Shown here: positions 33,693-41,708 of the stretch, one piece after another
Numbering within the stretch: position 1 is the first letter of the stretch
Layout: each line of letters opens with the position of its first letter
Assembly: GCA_964230605.1 (NCBI GenBank)
Contig: CAXRIN010000083.1
Coordinates: 1 to 64,000 of the forward strand
Direction of reading: 5' to 3'
Origin: GCA-002722245 sp964230605
GTDB taxonomy: Bacteria; Bacteroidota; Bacteroidia; Flavobacteriales_C; GCA-002722245
DNA: 64,000 nt
Position numbers and translations under genes: made by a program
Notes under the pieces: generated by a model
What the model saw: only the letters and a program-made list of their open reading frames with translations
The model's database searches: none
Told to the model about the DNA's origin: nothing

Positions 33693-35309
33693 ATGCTTAC
33701 AGTAAACAATTTAACCCTCCAGTTTGGAAAAAGAGTGTTGTTTGATGAGGTAAACTTAAAGTTTACTCAAGGGAACTGTTATGGGGTTATTGGTGCTAAC
33801 GGTGCTGGTAAATCAACATTTTTAAAAATATTAACAGGTGATCAAGATGCTAATAAAGGGACAATTTCTTTAGAGCAAGGAAAAAGAATGGCTGTTTTAA
33901 AACAGGATCACTTTGAATTTGATGAATTTACTGTTTTGGATACAGTTATCATGGGGCATAAAGAGCTTTATGATATCATGAAGGAAAAAGAGGCTATTTA
34001 TATGAAGCCAGATTTTTCTGATGAAGATGGAATAAAAGCATCAGAATTAGAAGAACAATATGGTGAAATGGGTGGTTGGACTGCAGAATCTGATGCAGCT
34101 CAATTACTAAGTGGTTTAGGAGTTCCTGAGCAATATCATTGGACTCAAATGGCCGATTTAGATAATAAGTATAAAGTTAGGGTTCTTTTAGCTCAAGCTT
34201 TATTTGGTGATCCAGATGTGCTTGTTTTGGATGAACCTACTAACGACTTAGATATTCAAACAATAACTTGGTTGGAAGATTTCTTGTTGGATTTTAAAAA
34301 CACAGTAATTGTTGTTTCTCACGATAGACACTTTTTAGATACGGTTTGTACTTATATAGCAGATATTGATTTTGGGAAAATTTCGCTTTTTACTGGTAAC
34401 TATACTTTCTGGTATAAATCCAGTCAGTTAGCTCTGCAACAAAAAGCCGATCAAAACAAGAAAAACGAAGACAAGAAAAAAGAGCTTCAAGAGTTTATTG
34501 CGCGATTCTCAGCTAATGCTTCTAAAAGTAAGCAAGCAACTGCTCGTAAGAAGATGTTGGATAAAATTGATGTTGAAACAATTACTGCATCTACAAGAAG
34601 ATATCCTGCACTTATTTGGGATCAAGAAAGAGATGCTGGTGATCAAATTTTAGAAGTTGAAGGACTCAATTCTCATAATGATGAGGGGCCATTATTGAAA
34701 GATTTATCGTTCAGAATGGCAAAGGGTGATAAAATAATGTTTTACTCTAGGGATAGTAAGGTGACATCTTCTTTGTTTCAGATTTTAGCTGGAGTTGAAG
34801 AACTAGATTCTGGAAATTACAACTGGGGTCAAACCATTACTACAGCTTATGTTCCTAATGAAAACAGAGAATACTTTGAAGGTGTTAATCTTGATTTAGT
34901 TGATTGGTTAAGACAATATTCCGAAGAAAAAGATGAAGAGTTTATCAGAGGGTTCTTAGGTAAAATGTTATTCGCTGGTGAAGAGGTTAAAAAGAAATGT
35001 GACGTTCTTTCGGGAGGTGAAAAGGTTAGGTGTATGCTTTCAAGAGCAATGCTTCAAAGACCTAACGTGTTGATATTAGATGATCCAACAAATCACCTTG
35101 ATCTTGAATCTATTACTGCATTAAACAACTCTTTAACTGATTATAAAGGGACAATTCTATTTACATCTCATGATCATGAATTTGTTCAAACAATTGCTAA
35201 TAGAATCATTGAAATAACTCCAAATGGTATAATTGATAGAATGATGCCTTTTGATGAGTATTTAGCAAGTGATAAGATTAAAGCGATGAGAGAGGAGATG
35301 TATTCATAA
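33693..35309 (+). CDS. ABC-F family ATPase (YbiT-like), one degenerate site
   Basis: A 538-aa soluble twin-ATPase protein of the ABC-F class, which acts at the ribosomal E site. NBD1 has Walker A GANGAGKST (about 37-45) and Walker B VLVLDEPTNDLD, but its signature, normally LSGG, reads LDNKYKVRVLL. NBD2 has a normal signature LSGGEKVR and Walker B VLILDDPTNHLD, but its Walker A is replaced by YSRDSKVTSSL. One of the two composite sites pairs the good Walker A with the good signature, the other pairs both degenerate ones. A basic linker with KSKQATARKKML joins the halves. YbiT-type proteins show this asymmetry, so it is probably functional. Confidence 0.88.
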   Translation: MLTVNNLTLQFGKRVLFDEVNLKFTQGNCYGVIGANGAGKSTFLKILTGDQDANKGTISLEQGKRMAVLKQDHFEFDEFTVLDTVIMGHKELYDIMKEKEAIYMKPDFSDEDGIKASELEEQYGEMGGWTAESDAAQLLSGLGVPEQYHWTQMADLDNKYKVRVLLAQALFGDPDVLVLDEPTNDLDIQTITWLEDFLLDFKNTVIVVSHDRHFLDTVCTYIADIDFGKISLFTGNYTFWYKSSQLALQQKADQNKKNEDKKKELQEFIARFSANASKSKQATARKKMLDKIDVETITASTRRYPALIWDQERDAGDQILEVEGLNSHNDEGPLLKDLSFRMAKGDKIMFYSRDSKVTSSLFQILAGVEELDSGNYNWGQTITTAYVPNENREYFEGVNLDLVDWLRQYSEEKDEEFIRGFLGKMLFAGEEVKKKCDVLSGGEKVRCMLSRAMLQRPNVLILDDPTNHLDLESITALNNSLTDYKGTILFTSHDHEFVQTIANRIIEITPNGIIDRMMPFDEYLASDKIKAMREEMYS

Positions 35310-35322
35310 AACTATAGTTGAT

Positions 35323-36093
35323 ATGAATTTAATTGAGCAAGGAAGTAAGTATTTACAAGAGTCAAATTTTGAAAAAGCAATTCAGTCTTTTACAGATTAT
35401 TTGAAGATAGATGAATTGAATCCAAATGTGATTTGTTTAAGAGGTGTTGCTTTCCGAAAAGCTCAAAAGTTTCAAGAGTCTCTCGTTGATTTTCAAAAAG
35501 CTGCCAATCTAATTCCAACCAATGCTTCAGTTTATAGTGAATTGGCTGTTACTCAATTTCACTTAAAACAATTGGCAAGTGCTTTAACTAATATGAATAA
35601 AGCGCAAGAGTTAGAGCCCCAAAATCCTTACAGATATTCAAGCAGAGCATATATTAAAGACGCTTGTGGAGATTTAGAAGGAGCAATTGCTGATTATAAA
35701 AAATGTATTGAATTAGATCCCCAAGATGCAGTTGCGCATAATAATTTGGGTATGCTTGAGGAAAAGTTGGGTAGAAAACAAAAAGCCGAAAAACATTTTG
35801 CTAAAGCAGATGAAATCAGCAAGGATGAAAAGAGTCCATTTTTTGGGAAGTTTAATGCTTCTGGAGAGCAGGTTTTAAGTCAGGAAGAAGCTGCCAAAGA
35901 GGTTCAGAATGTAATTAAAGAAGCTCATGCCAAGGAAGAAGCCGAGAAAAAGCAAGCACAAGAAATAAAACAACAACTGGAAAAGAAAGAAGAGGAAAAG
36001 CCTTCGATTGGAAAGGTGATGTTGAGTGTTTTTAAAAGTAAGCAAGAATTTAAATCCTTCATCCAATTCATTAAAAATGGATTTAAATCCTAA
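35323..36093 (+). CDS. Tetratricopeptide repeat protein
   Basis: A 256-aa protein without a signal peptide. Four to five TPR units cover about residues 5-165 (NFEKAIQSFTDYLKIDELNP; FQESLVDFQKAANLIP; LASALTNMNKAQELEP; LEGAIADYKKCIELDP; RKQKAEKHFAKADE). A charged helix follows (EEAEKKQAQEIKQQLEKKEE). TPR folds bind partner peptides; the partner is unknown. It begins 13 bp after the ABC-F gene and 29 bp before the cyclophilin gene, so the three probably form one operon. Confidence 0.82.
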   Translation: MNLIEQGSKYLQESNFEKAIQSFTDYLKIDELNPNVICLRGVAFRKAQKFQESLVDFQKAANLIPTNASVYSELAVTQFHLKQLASALTNMNKAQELEPQNPYRYSSRAYIKDACGDLEGAIADYKKCIELDPQDAVAHNNLGMLEEKLGRKQKAEKHFAKADEISKDEKSPFFGKFNASGEQVLSQEEAAKEVQNVIKEAHAKEEAEKKQAQEIKQQLEKKEEEKPSIGKVMLSVFKSKQEFKSFIQFIKNGFKS

Positions 36094-36122
36094 ATTTATA
36101 AGCCGAATAAAAATTATTAAAT

Positions 36123-36560
36123 ATGACAACTGCAGAGATTATTACAGAAAAAGGAAGTATGAAAGTGGAGTTTTATGATAAGGATGCTCCAAAAACAGTA
36201 GCGAACTTCGTGAAATTATCAAAAGAAGGATTTTATGATGGATTAACTTTTCACCGTGTAATTCCGGATTTCGTAATTCAAGGAGGTTGTCCTCAAGGAA
36301 CAGGAATTGGTGGTCCTGGATATCAAATTGACTGTGAGTTAGATGGAGATAATCAATTTCATGATAGAGGAGTGTTAAGTATGGCACACGCTGGTAGAAA
36401 TACTGGAGGTTCTCAGTTTTTTATCTGTCATTCAAGAAACAATACAGCTCACTTGGATAGAAACCATACTTGTTTTGGAAAAGTAGTTGAAGGTTTAGAT
36501 GTTATCGATTCTATTTGTCAAGGTGATGAAATTGAGAAAATTGTTATTACTGAAGAGTAA
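36123..36560 (+). CDS. Cytoplasmic cyclophilin, peptidyl-prolyl cis-trans isomerase
   Basis: Catalyses proline isomerisation in protein folding. The 145-aa minimal cyclophilin has no signal peptide. The active site includes the Arg-Phe equivalents in FHRVIPDFVIQGG, then MAHAGRNTGGSQFFI and HLDRNHTCFGKVVEG. It resembles Escherichia coli PpiB in size and location. It is the last gene of the ABC-F/TPR run and is followed by a strong terminator. Confidence 0.93.
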   Translation: MTTAEIITEKGSMKVEFYDKDAPKTVANFVKLSKEGFYDGLTFHRVIPDFVIQGGCPQGTGIGGPGYQIDCELDGDNQFHDRGVLSMAHAGRNTGGSQFFICHSRNNTAHLDRNHTCFGKVVEGLDVIDSICQGDEIEKIVITEE

Positions 36561-36584
36561 AACTTAATTGTTTTTAAATATTAG

Positions 36585-36617
36585 AAAGGAAATGTAATTA
36601 CTGCATTTCCTTTTTTG
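36585..36617 (+). terminator. Rho-independent terminator
   Basis: AAAGGAAATG / CATTTCCTTT stem (36585-36594 with 36604-36613) followed by TTTTG. It closes the cyclophilin transcript. Confidence 0.8.
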
Positions 36618-36623
36618 TTTGGA

Positions 36624-37757
36624 TTAAAGTGAAATTGCTTGATTTGTTATCCAGGTATAAAAAGTGACAAAATGAAGAATTACACAAATGAATAAAAAGT
36701 AGTTATTGTATTTTGAAATGAAAATGATTTGTGATAAAATCATAAATAATGGAAAGATAACAGATATAAATCTAGGCATAGATGTTACCGAGCCAGAACA
36801 TAAGGGTAATAACAAACTGATGAAAATTAAAGAGTTTAAACTGAATTTTATTTTTTTACGAAACCAAATAGCAAAAATGATAATTAGAATAGTGTAAATA
36901 GAATTGAATTGTGTGGCAAAATCTCCTCTTCTGAAAAAAGAAAGAATAGGAAACATAAATTCTCTGTACCATCCCTCTTGAGCTATACTAAAGGCAAAAT
37001 AGAAGCCAGTTTTTTCAAATTGATAAAGGCAATAAGCCAGAAAGGCAACAGGAGAAGTAAGAAAAAATAAAGATTGTTTGATGTTGTTTAATTTAAAGAT
37101 GTTTTTCCAGTTAAAAGTAAACTTCTTCAATAGTTCGTTTTGCTCCAAATGATATAAATAGAGTGGGAGTAATATAATAATTCCGTTAGGTCTTAAAAGA
37201 GTCAGTGGGATTAGTAACAGTCCAAGGAGCCAATATTTTCTATAATGAATTGCAATGAAGCTAAAAATCATAAATGAAAGAAAAACAGCTTCAGTGTAAA
37301 AAACAGAATAGTAGAATGAAAAGGGAAATGTGAAAATTAGGATTGTATTGTAAAATGCGATATTATTTTTTTCGAAATAAGTAACTCCAAACCAATACGT
37401 TCCAATTATAGCTAAAGTTGAAAAAAGCGTGCTCCAAATAAGGGCACTTGTATTAAAATGAATTCCTAATAAGTTTGATGTATACTTGTTTAAAGCTGGA
37501 TAAAAAGGGAAGAATGCCCATTCACTTTGTTTATATTTTTCGGCCTTTGAAAAACCAATTTCTTCTCTTTTTCTTAATTCTGGATACCCTTTTTTTGATA
37601 TTTTTTCATACCAGTAAGTGTCGTTTTTTTTCCCAATACTGATGTATTGATTATACAAGTTTGCTTTACTATCTGTTGTCGTGTAGTTGAAAATCAGATA
37701 TAATACTTTAATAACCAAAGAAAATGATATTAGGAGGAAAATATGTTTCTTGTTCAT
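36624..37757 (-). CDS. PIG-V/mannosyltransferase-like membrane protein
   Basis: A 377-aa GT-C type protein with eight to nine membrane helices. An N-terminal acidic loop NDTYWYEKISKKGYP (about 45-59) contains the Asp expected in the first lumenal loop of GT-C enzymes. It is followed by WAFFPFYPALNKY, the helix SFYYSVFYTEAVFLSF and the LLRPNGIIILLPL motif near 190-203. These match the PIG-V family, which transfers mannose from a dolichol- or polyprenol-phosphate donor. Bacterial substrates are unknown. It is monocistronic and convergent with the cyclophilin gene. Confidence 0.78.
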   Translation of the reverse strand: MNKKHIFLLISFSLVIKVLYLIFNYTTTDSKANLYNQYISIGKKNDTYWYEKISKKGYPELRKREEIGFSKAEKYKQSEWAFFPFYPALNKYTSNLLGIHFNTSALIWSTLFSTLAIIGTYWFGVTYFEKNNIAFYNTILIFTFPFSFYYSVFYTEAVFLSFMIFSFIAIHYRKYWLLGLLLIPLTLLRPNGIIILLPLYLYHLEQNELLKKFTFNWKNIFKLNNIKQSLFFLTSPVAFLAYCLYQFEKTGFYFAFSIAQEGWYREFMFPILSFFRRGDFATQFNSIYTILIIIFAIWFRKKIKFSLNSLIFISLLLPLCSGSVTSMPRFISVIFPLFMILSQIIFISKYNNYFLFICVILHFVTFYTWITNQAISL

Positions 37758-37886
37758 TACTTATTTCTTTGGTACTGTAAAATTTTGCTTTCAAATTTAT
37801 AGAAATTGAATTAATCTCATTTTGCTTTCTTTTAATAGTTATTCATACTTAAGTATTCTTGATATTTTCATTAATATTGTTCTTCC

Positions 37887-38723
37887 TTGAAACAAATCTT
37901 TTCCATAATAATTCTATTTGTAATCGTTGCATGTGACAGTGATTATCAAGATGTAAAAGTATACTATGAGTCTGGAGAGCTAAAGGCTGAAGGAGTTATG
38001 TATAAAACCTTTGAGCATGGTCCTTGGGTGAGGTATTATAAAAATGGGCAAAAGGAATCGGAAGGCGAATTTAATTTTGGAACACAGATTGGCGATTGGT
38101 TTTGGTATTTCGAGAATGGTCAATTAAAGGAAACTAGTCACTTTGAAGAAAATGACGCTCATGGTATTTCTAAAAGATATTTTGAAAATGGACAGTTAAG
38201 AGCTGAAGATTTTTGGGCTTATGACCTTAGGGACGGAAGAGCCAAAGCTTGGCATGAGAACGGAAGGTTAAATTATAACGGTTTATTTAATAGTGGTTTG
38301 CGTGATTCCGTTTGGGTTTGGTATTATGATAATGGTCAAATAGAAGATAGTGTGTTTTTTGGTCAAGGTTATGAGGAAGGTTTAGGTAGTTCATATCATA
38401 AAAACGGACAGAAAAAGTCTTACGGACAATGGCGAGCAGGTTATAAATTTGGTGTTTGGAGATATTTTAATGAAAAGGGCGAATTAACTCAAAGAGGCGA
38501 GTTTGATGAATATGGTTACCGAGATGGTAAATGGGTTATTAAAGATTCTATTGGGCTAACTGACTCAATAACTGTTTATGTTAATGGTTACATTGATACA
38601 ACTTACAAAGTGGATGTAGATACAATTAATTACGATTCATTGAATATCAAGCCTTTCGAATTAAAAGGTGAAGAACGTCAACTTGAAATCGAAGAAGACC
38701 CATATTCTGACTATCAAGGTTAA
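37887..38723 (+). CDS. Lipoprotein with YwqK/MORN-variant repeats
   Basis: A 278-aa lipoprotein starting at TTG (MKQIFSIIIL), with lipobox VIVAC around residue 16. About eight 22-residue units of the form Y-Y-x-N-G-Q-x-x-x-x-G-x-F/Y-x-x-G-x-x-x-G-x-W-x-W cover residues 25-220 (YYESGELKAEG, YYKNGQKESEGEF, YFENGQLKETS and so on). These are the MORN-2/YwqK repeats common in Bacteroidota surface lipoproteins. Its stop and the prmC start overlap by one base (TAATG), so it is coupled to prmC. Confidence 0.82.
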   Translation: MKQIFSIIILFVIVACDSDYQDVKVYYESGELKAEGVMYKTFEHGPWVRYYKNGQKESEGEFNFGTQIGDWFWYFENGQLKETSHFEENDAHGISKRYFENGQLRAEDFWAYDLRDGRAKAWHENGRLNYNGLFNSGLRDSVWVWYYDNGQIEDSVFFGQGYEEGLGSSYHKNGQKKSYGQWRAGYKFGVWRYFNEKGELTQRGEFDEYGYRDGKWVIKDSIGLTDSITVYVNGYIDTTYKVDVDTINYDSLNIKPFELKGEERQLEIEEDPYSDYQG

Positions 38724-39583
38724 TGAAAGTCCCCAATAACAAATTATCATCTGTAAAAGACTTCTTTTTCAAAGAGTTGAGTTTTTTGGACCAAGCAGAG
38801 GTAAAGCGTTTTTTTGAATTTCTTTGTGAAGCATGGTTAGGATTAAGGAAGTCTGATTTGATTTTAAACCCAGATATGGAGTTATCTGAATCTGAGATAT
38901 TGAAATTTCTTTATGGTATTAAAGATTTGAAAAAGAATAGACCTGTGCAGTATGTTGCAGGTTTAATGTGGTTTTATGGATTGGAAATTGGTGTTTCAGA
39001 AGGTGTTTTAATCCCGAGACCTGAGACAGAGGAATTGGTTGATTGGATAGTGAAGGATTACTCAAATGCTTCATTTATAGTTGATGTAGGGACCGGAAGT
39101 GGTTGTATTCCGTTGGCTTTGAAATCAAATCTTTCTGGTGCCAAAGTATTAGGTTTAGATATTTCAGTAGTAGCATTAGAAATAGCATCTAAAAATGCTT
39201 TTAAATTAAATTTGGAGGTTGATTTTAATGAATTTGATGCGTTGAATTGGTATCAATATAAATTTGAGGATAAGTTTGATGTAATAGTTAGCAATCCGCC
39301 ATATATTCCTCATTCAGATAAAGAATTGATGCATGAAAATGTACTATCATTTGAACCTGAATTAGCGCTTTTTGTCCCAAATGATTCTCCTTTGTTATTT
39401 TATCAGGCCATAGCTGATTTTGCAAAGAGCAATTTAAAAATAGGGGGGGCATTGTTTTTTGAAATTCATGAAGGTTTTGGAGAAGACACGCTTAAAATGC
39501 TTCAAGTTAAAGGTTTTTCAAATTTAGAATTAAGACAAGATCTGCAAGGTAAAGATCGGATGATTAAAGCAATTTTTGGGTAG
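38723..39583 (+). CDS. prmC: Peptide chain release factor N5-glutamine methyltransferase
   Basis: Methylates the Gln of the GGQ loop of RF1/RF2. The 286-aa protein has an N-terminal helical bundle (about 1-85), then PVQYVAGLMWFYGLEIGVSE, LIPRPETEELVDW, motif I FIVDVGTGSGCIPLALKS and the catalytic VIVSNPPYIP. The last codons and the TAG stop (39581-39583) lie in the GTAGAGACG repeat element, which suggests that an insertion reset the end of the gene. The final residues (KDRMIKAIFG) still match the usual family end. Confidence 0.95.
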   Translation: MKVPNNKLSSVKDFFFKELSFLDQAEVKRFFEFLCEAWLGLRKSDLILNPDMELSESEILKFLYGIKDLKKNRPVQYVAGLMWFYGLEIGVSEGVLIPRPETEELVDWIVKDYSNASFIVDVGTGSGCIPLALKSNLSGAKVLGLDISVVALEIASKNAFKLNLEVDFNEFDALNWYQYKFEDKFDVIVSNPPYIPHSDKELMHENVLSFEPELALFVPNDSPLLFYQAIADFAKSNLKIGGALFFEIHEGFGEDTLKMLQVKGFSNLELRQDLQGKDRMIKAIFG

Positions 39584-39650
39584 AGACGTCCCGCGGGGCG
39601 TCTAGAAAAACTTAGTTCATGCCATGAGATGCGCCTCGGCACGTCTCTAC
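39580..39650. repeat. GTAGAGACGT inverted-repeat element, copy 1
   Basis: Left arm GTAGAGACGTCCCGCGGGGC (39580-39599) extends to GTCT; right arm AGATGCGCCTCGGCACGTCT (39627-39646) ends in CTAC at 39650. The outermost 10 nt (GTAGAGACGT) are perfectly inverted. The TAG in each outer arm is the stop codon of a convergent gene: prmC on the plus strand (39581-39583) and the glycosyltransferase on the minus strand (39647-39649). Confidence 0.75.
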
Positions 39651-40705
39651 AGGGAGTTTATGAAATTTGTCCAATCTTTTATTACGGAATCCCAAAAGAA
39701 ATCAGGTCTGGTTGATGAATTTGGGAAATCTAAAATTGAATTTTCAAGCGCTTTTACAAAACCATCTGGGAAATCATACAGAATTCCTGAAGACTCATTT
39801 TCAATTAAATGTTCTGGATAAGCTTGATGATTTGGTAGGATAGCAAAAACTCCCTGATTCATTGCTTCTGCAACACTTAATCCGAAGAAATCATGTTTGG
39901 AAGTAACAGGTAAATGAGTTGCCTGGGCTATCAAATCGTAATACTCTTCCTTTGTTTTAGCGAATCTGCAGTGTAGGGTTTCTTTCGGGAATTTTGAGAG
40001 AATTAATTTTTTTACTTTTTCGTCTTCAGTTCCTTTTCCAAGTACAATTAGTTTGAAAGCAATGTTTTTCGCTTGTAAATACTCCAAACCTTTAATAAAC
40101 ATATTTGGATTTTTATCAAATTCCCAGCGATGATTCCAGAGGATAATAGGGACATTTGATTGAGGCTTATTTCTAGGTGAGATTTTGTCAATTGCAGAAT
40201 AAATGACTTTGCTTTTAATGTTGTTGAATGGTTTGACTAATGAATTGTCTGGTAGCTTTTTAATAAGTTTTGTAGCTCCTTCGTAAAACGACTTTCTGTT
40301 AAAATCCGAATTAAAAGTAACATAGTTTGCAAATAGAGCAGAAGTAATATTTATAAATCCGTAATGGTTGTCTCTGTTGTTTTTTTTGTCTGTGTCAAGT
40401 TCACTTTCGGGGTAGGCAAACTGATTTTCATGGAAGTAAATAATGCATGGGATTTCATCCTTGGTGATGCCTGCATATGCGTAAAATAACGGAAGGTTTA
40501 CCATATCTGTAGCGATTATCAAATCGGGCTTTTTAGAGAGTTTTTTGAATTTCTCAGCCAATTCAATTGCCCCGCCTTCCATTCGCCATTTCCAGTACTT
40601 TCCAGATAAGGTTAGTAATTCTACTTCGAAAGGAAGTAGATTTTTCATTTGGGTGCCCCAGTATTTATGTGAGCCCGTAAAAAATGAATCTATTATGAGA
40701 ATCAT
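39647..40705 (-). CDS. DUF3524 glycosyltransferase, putative tRNA-queuosine mannosyltransferase
   Basis: A 352-aa GT-B glycosyltransferase. The N-terminal block is IDSFFTGSHKYWGTQM, followed by LSGKYWKWRMEGGA, then IYFHENQFAYP near residue 95, and a C-terminal Rossmann half with PIILWNHRWEFDKNP, the GKG loop and the nucleotide-sugar helix FFGLSVAEAMNQG. This is the DUF3524/GTDC1 family. Human GTDC1 has been identified as QTMAN, which adds mannose to queuosine in tRNA(Asp). A similar role for the bacterial protein is inferred, not known. It overlaps the aldose-epimerase-like gene by 4 bp. Confidence 0.82.
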   Translation of the reverse strand: MILIIDSFFTGSHKYWGTQMKNLLPFEVELLTLSGKYWKWRMEGGAIELAEKFKKLSKKPDLIIATDMVNLPLFYAYAGITKDEIPCIIYFHENQFAYPESELDTDKKNNRDNHYGFINITSALFANYVTFNSDFNRKSFYEGATKLIKKLPDNSLVKPFNNIKSKVIYSAIDKISPRNKPQSNVPIILWNHRWEFDKNPNMFIKGLEYLQAKNIAFKLIVLGKGTEDEKVKKLILSKFPKETLHCRFAKTKEEYYDLIAQATHLPVTSKHDFFGLSVAEAMNQGVFAILPNHQAYPEHLIENESSGILYDFPDGFVKALENSILDFPNSSTRPDFFWDSVIKDWTNFINSL

Positions 40706-41583
40706 TTTACAATATTTTCAATTGTATAATAGCATTCAAAAGATTTATTGCCTGACAAGTTAATTACTCCATATTTGTCTCTGAAGTCGTTATGTAATCC
40801 AGCCTGATCCGCCATTCCGTTCCAAGGTTCAATACAAATAAAAGGGGCGTTGTTTAAAGGTTTCCAGATTCCCATATGGGGATAATTATGCCACCCTACT
40901 TTTACAGATTCTAAAGATTTTTCGGTTTCGATTAAAAGAAAAGAGCTTTTTAATTCATCGAAAATTAAAGCGTCTTCATTAAATAATTCTTCTTTCAGGT
41001 TTATTTCATTTGCATTTAGCCAATTGTTTGACCTTTTACCATTTCTAAAACCTTCAAGTGTCAACAGTATTCTGTCTGCTTCTTCATTGTGTTCAAACTT
41101 TAGTTTGTATTCATTAAAGTTTGAAGCGGAGTTAAAAGGGCAATTAAAACCAGGGTGAGCACCAATGCAGAAAAATATTTCAGTGCTTGAAGGGTTGATG
41201 ACTCTATAAAGTACTTGAAGTTCTTTTGAATTTAAAATGAACTCAACCTGTAATTTAAACTCGAACGGATATATCTTTTTAAGATCATCGTTTGATTCAA
41301 TTTCAAGTAAAATCGAGTTATCTGATTTATTTATTAGATTGAAAGACTGGTCTCTAGCAAAACCATGTTGACTTAAACTGTATACTTTATCTGCTATTCG
41401 ATATTCATTCTTCTCAACTTTTCCTACAATTGGAAATAGAATAGGAGTGTGGCGTTTCCAGTGGTTTGGGTCTGCTTGCCAAATAATTTCTCTGTTAGTG
41501 GTTTTGTCGAAATAACTACAAAGTTCCGCACCTGTTTGCTTTATTTTGATTGATACAAGTTCGTTTTCGATAGAGAAAGTCAT
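40702..41583 (-). CDS. Aldose 1-epimerase family protein
   Basis: A 293-aa beta-sandwich protein of the galactose mutarotase superfamily (LacX/YeaD-like branch). Recognisable blocks are IIWQADPNHWKRHTPILFPI (about 31-50), the catalytic-region His in SLSQHGFARDQ, IGAHPGFNCPF (about 140-150) with the second His, and FICIEPWNGMAD with the catalytic Glu. It interconverts sugar anomers or a hexose-6-phosphate. Substrate not assignable. It heads a two-gene unit with the DUF3524 glycosyltransferase. Confidence 0.85.
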   Translation of the reverse strand: MTFSIENELVSIKIKQTGAELCSYFDKTTNREIIWQADPNHWKRHTPILFPIVGKVEKNEYRIADKVYSLSQHGFARDQSFNLINKSDNSILLEIESNDDLKKIYPFEFKLQVEFILNSKELQVLYRVINPSSTEIFFCIGAHPGFNCPFNSASNFNEYKLKFEHNEEADRILLTLEGFRNGKRSNNWLNANEINLKEELFNEDALIFDELKSSFLLIETEKSLESVKVGWHNYPHMGIWKPLNNAPFICIEPWNGMADQAGLHNDFRDKYGVINLSGNKSFECYYTIENIVK

Positions 41584-41602
41584 GAGAATAAATTTTAAGG
41601 TT

Positions 41603-41610
41603 CAAATATA
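41603..41610 (-). promoter_or_regulatory. -7 box TATATTTG
   Basis: Exact TAnnTTTG on the minus strand, 19 nt before the ATG of the aldose-epimerase-like gene. Confidence 0.55.
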
Positions 41611-41679
41611 GTCCTATTTCTAGTATTGAGATAGGATGAGTAGGTCTCGATAAAACTTTTCTATCCCCTTGAAAAGTGT

Positions 41680-41687
41680 TACTTTTG
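41680..41687 (+). promoter_or_regulatory. -7 box TACTTTTG (GH20)
   Basis: Exact TAnnTTTG 21 nt before ATG 41709. An upstream in-frame start at 41676 would precede it and is rejected. Confidence 0.55.
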
Positions 41688-41708
41688 CCGTCACTAAATT
41701 TTGATTTT

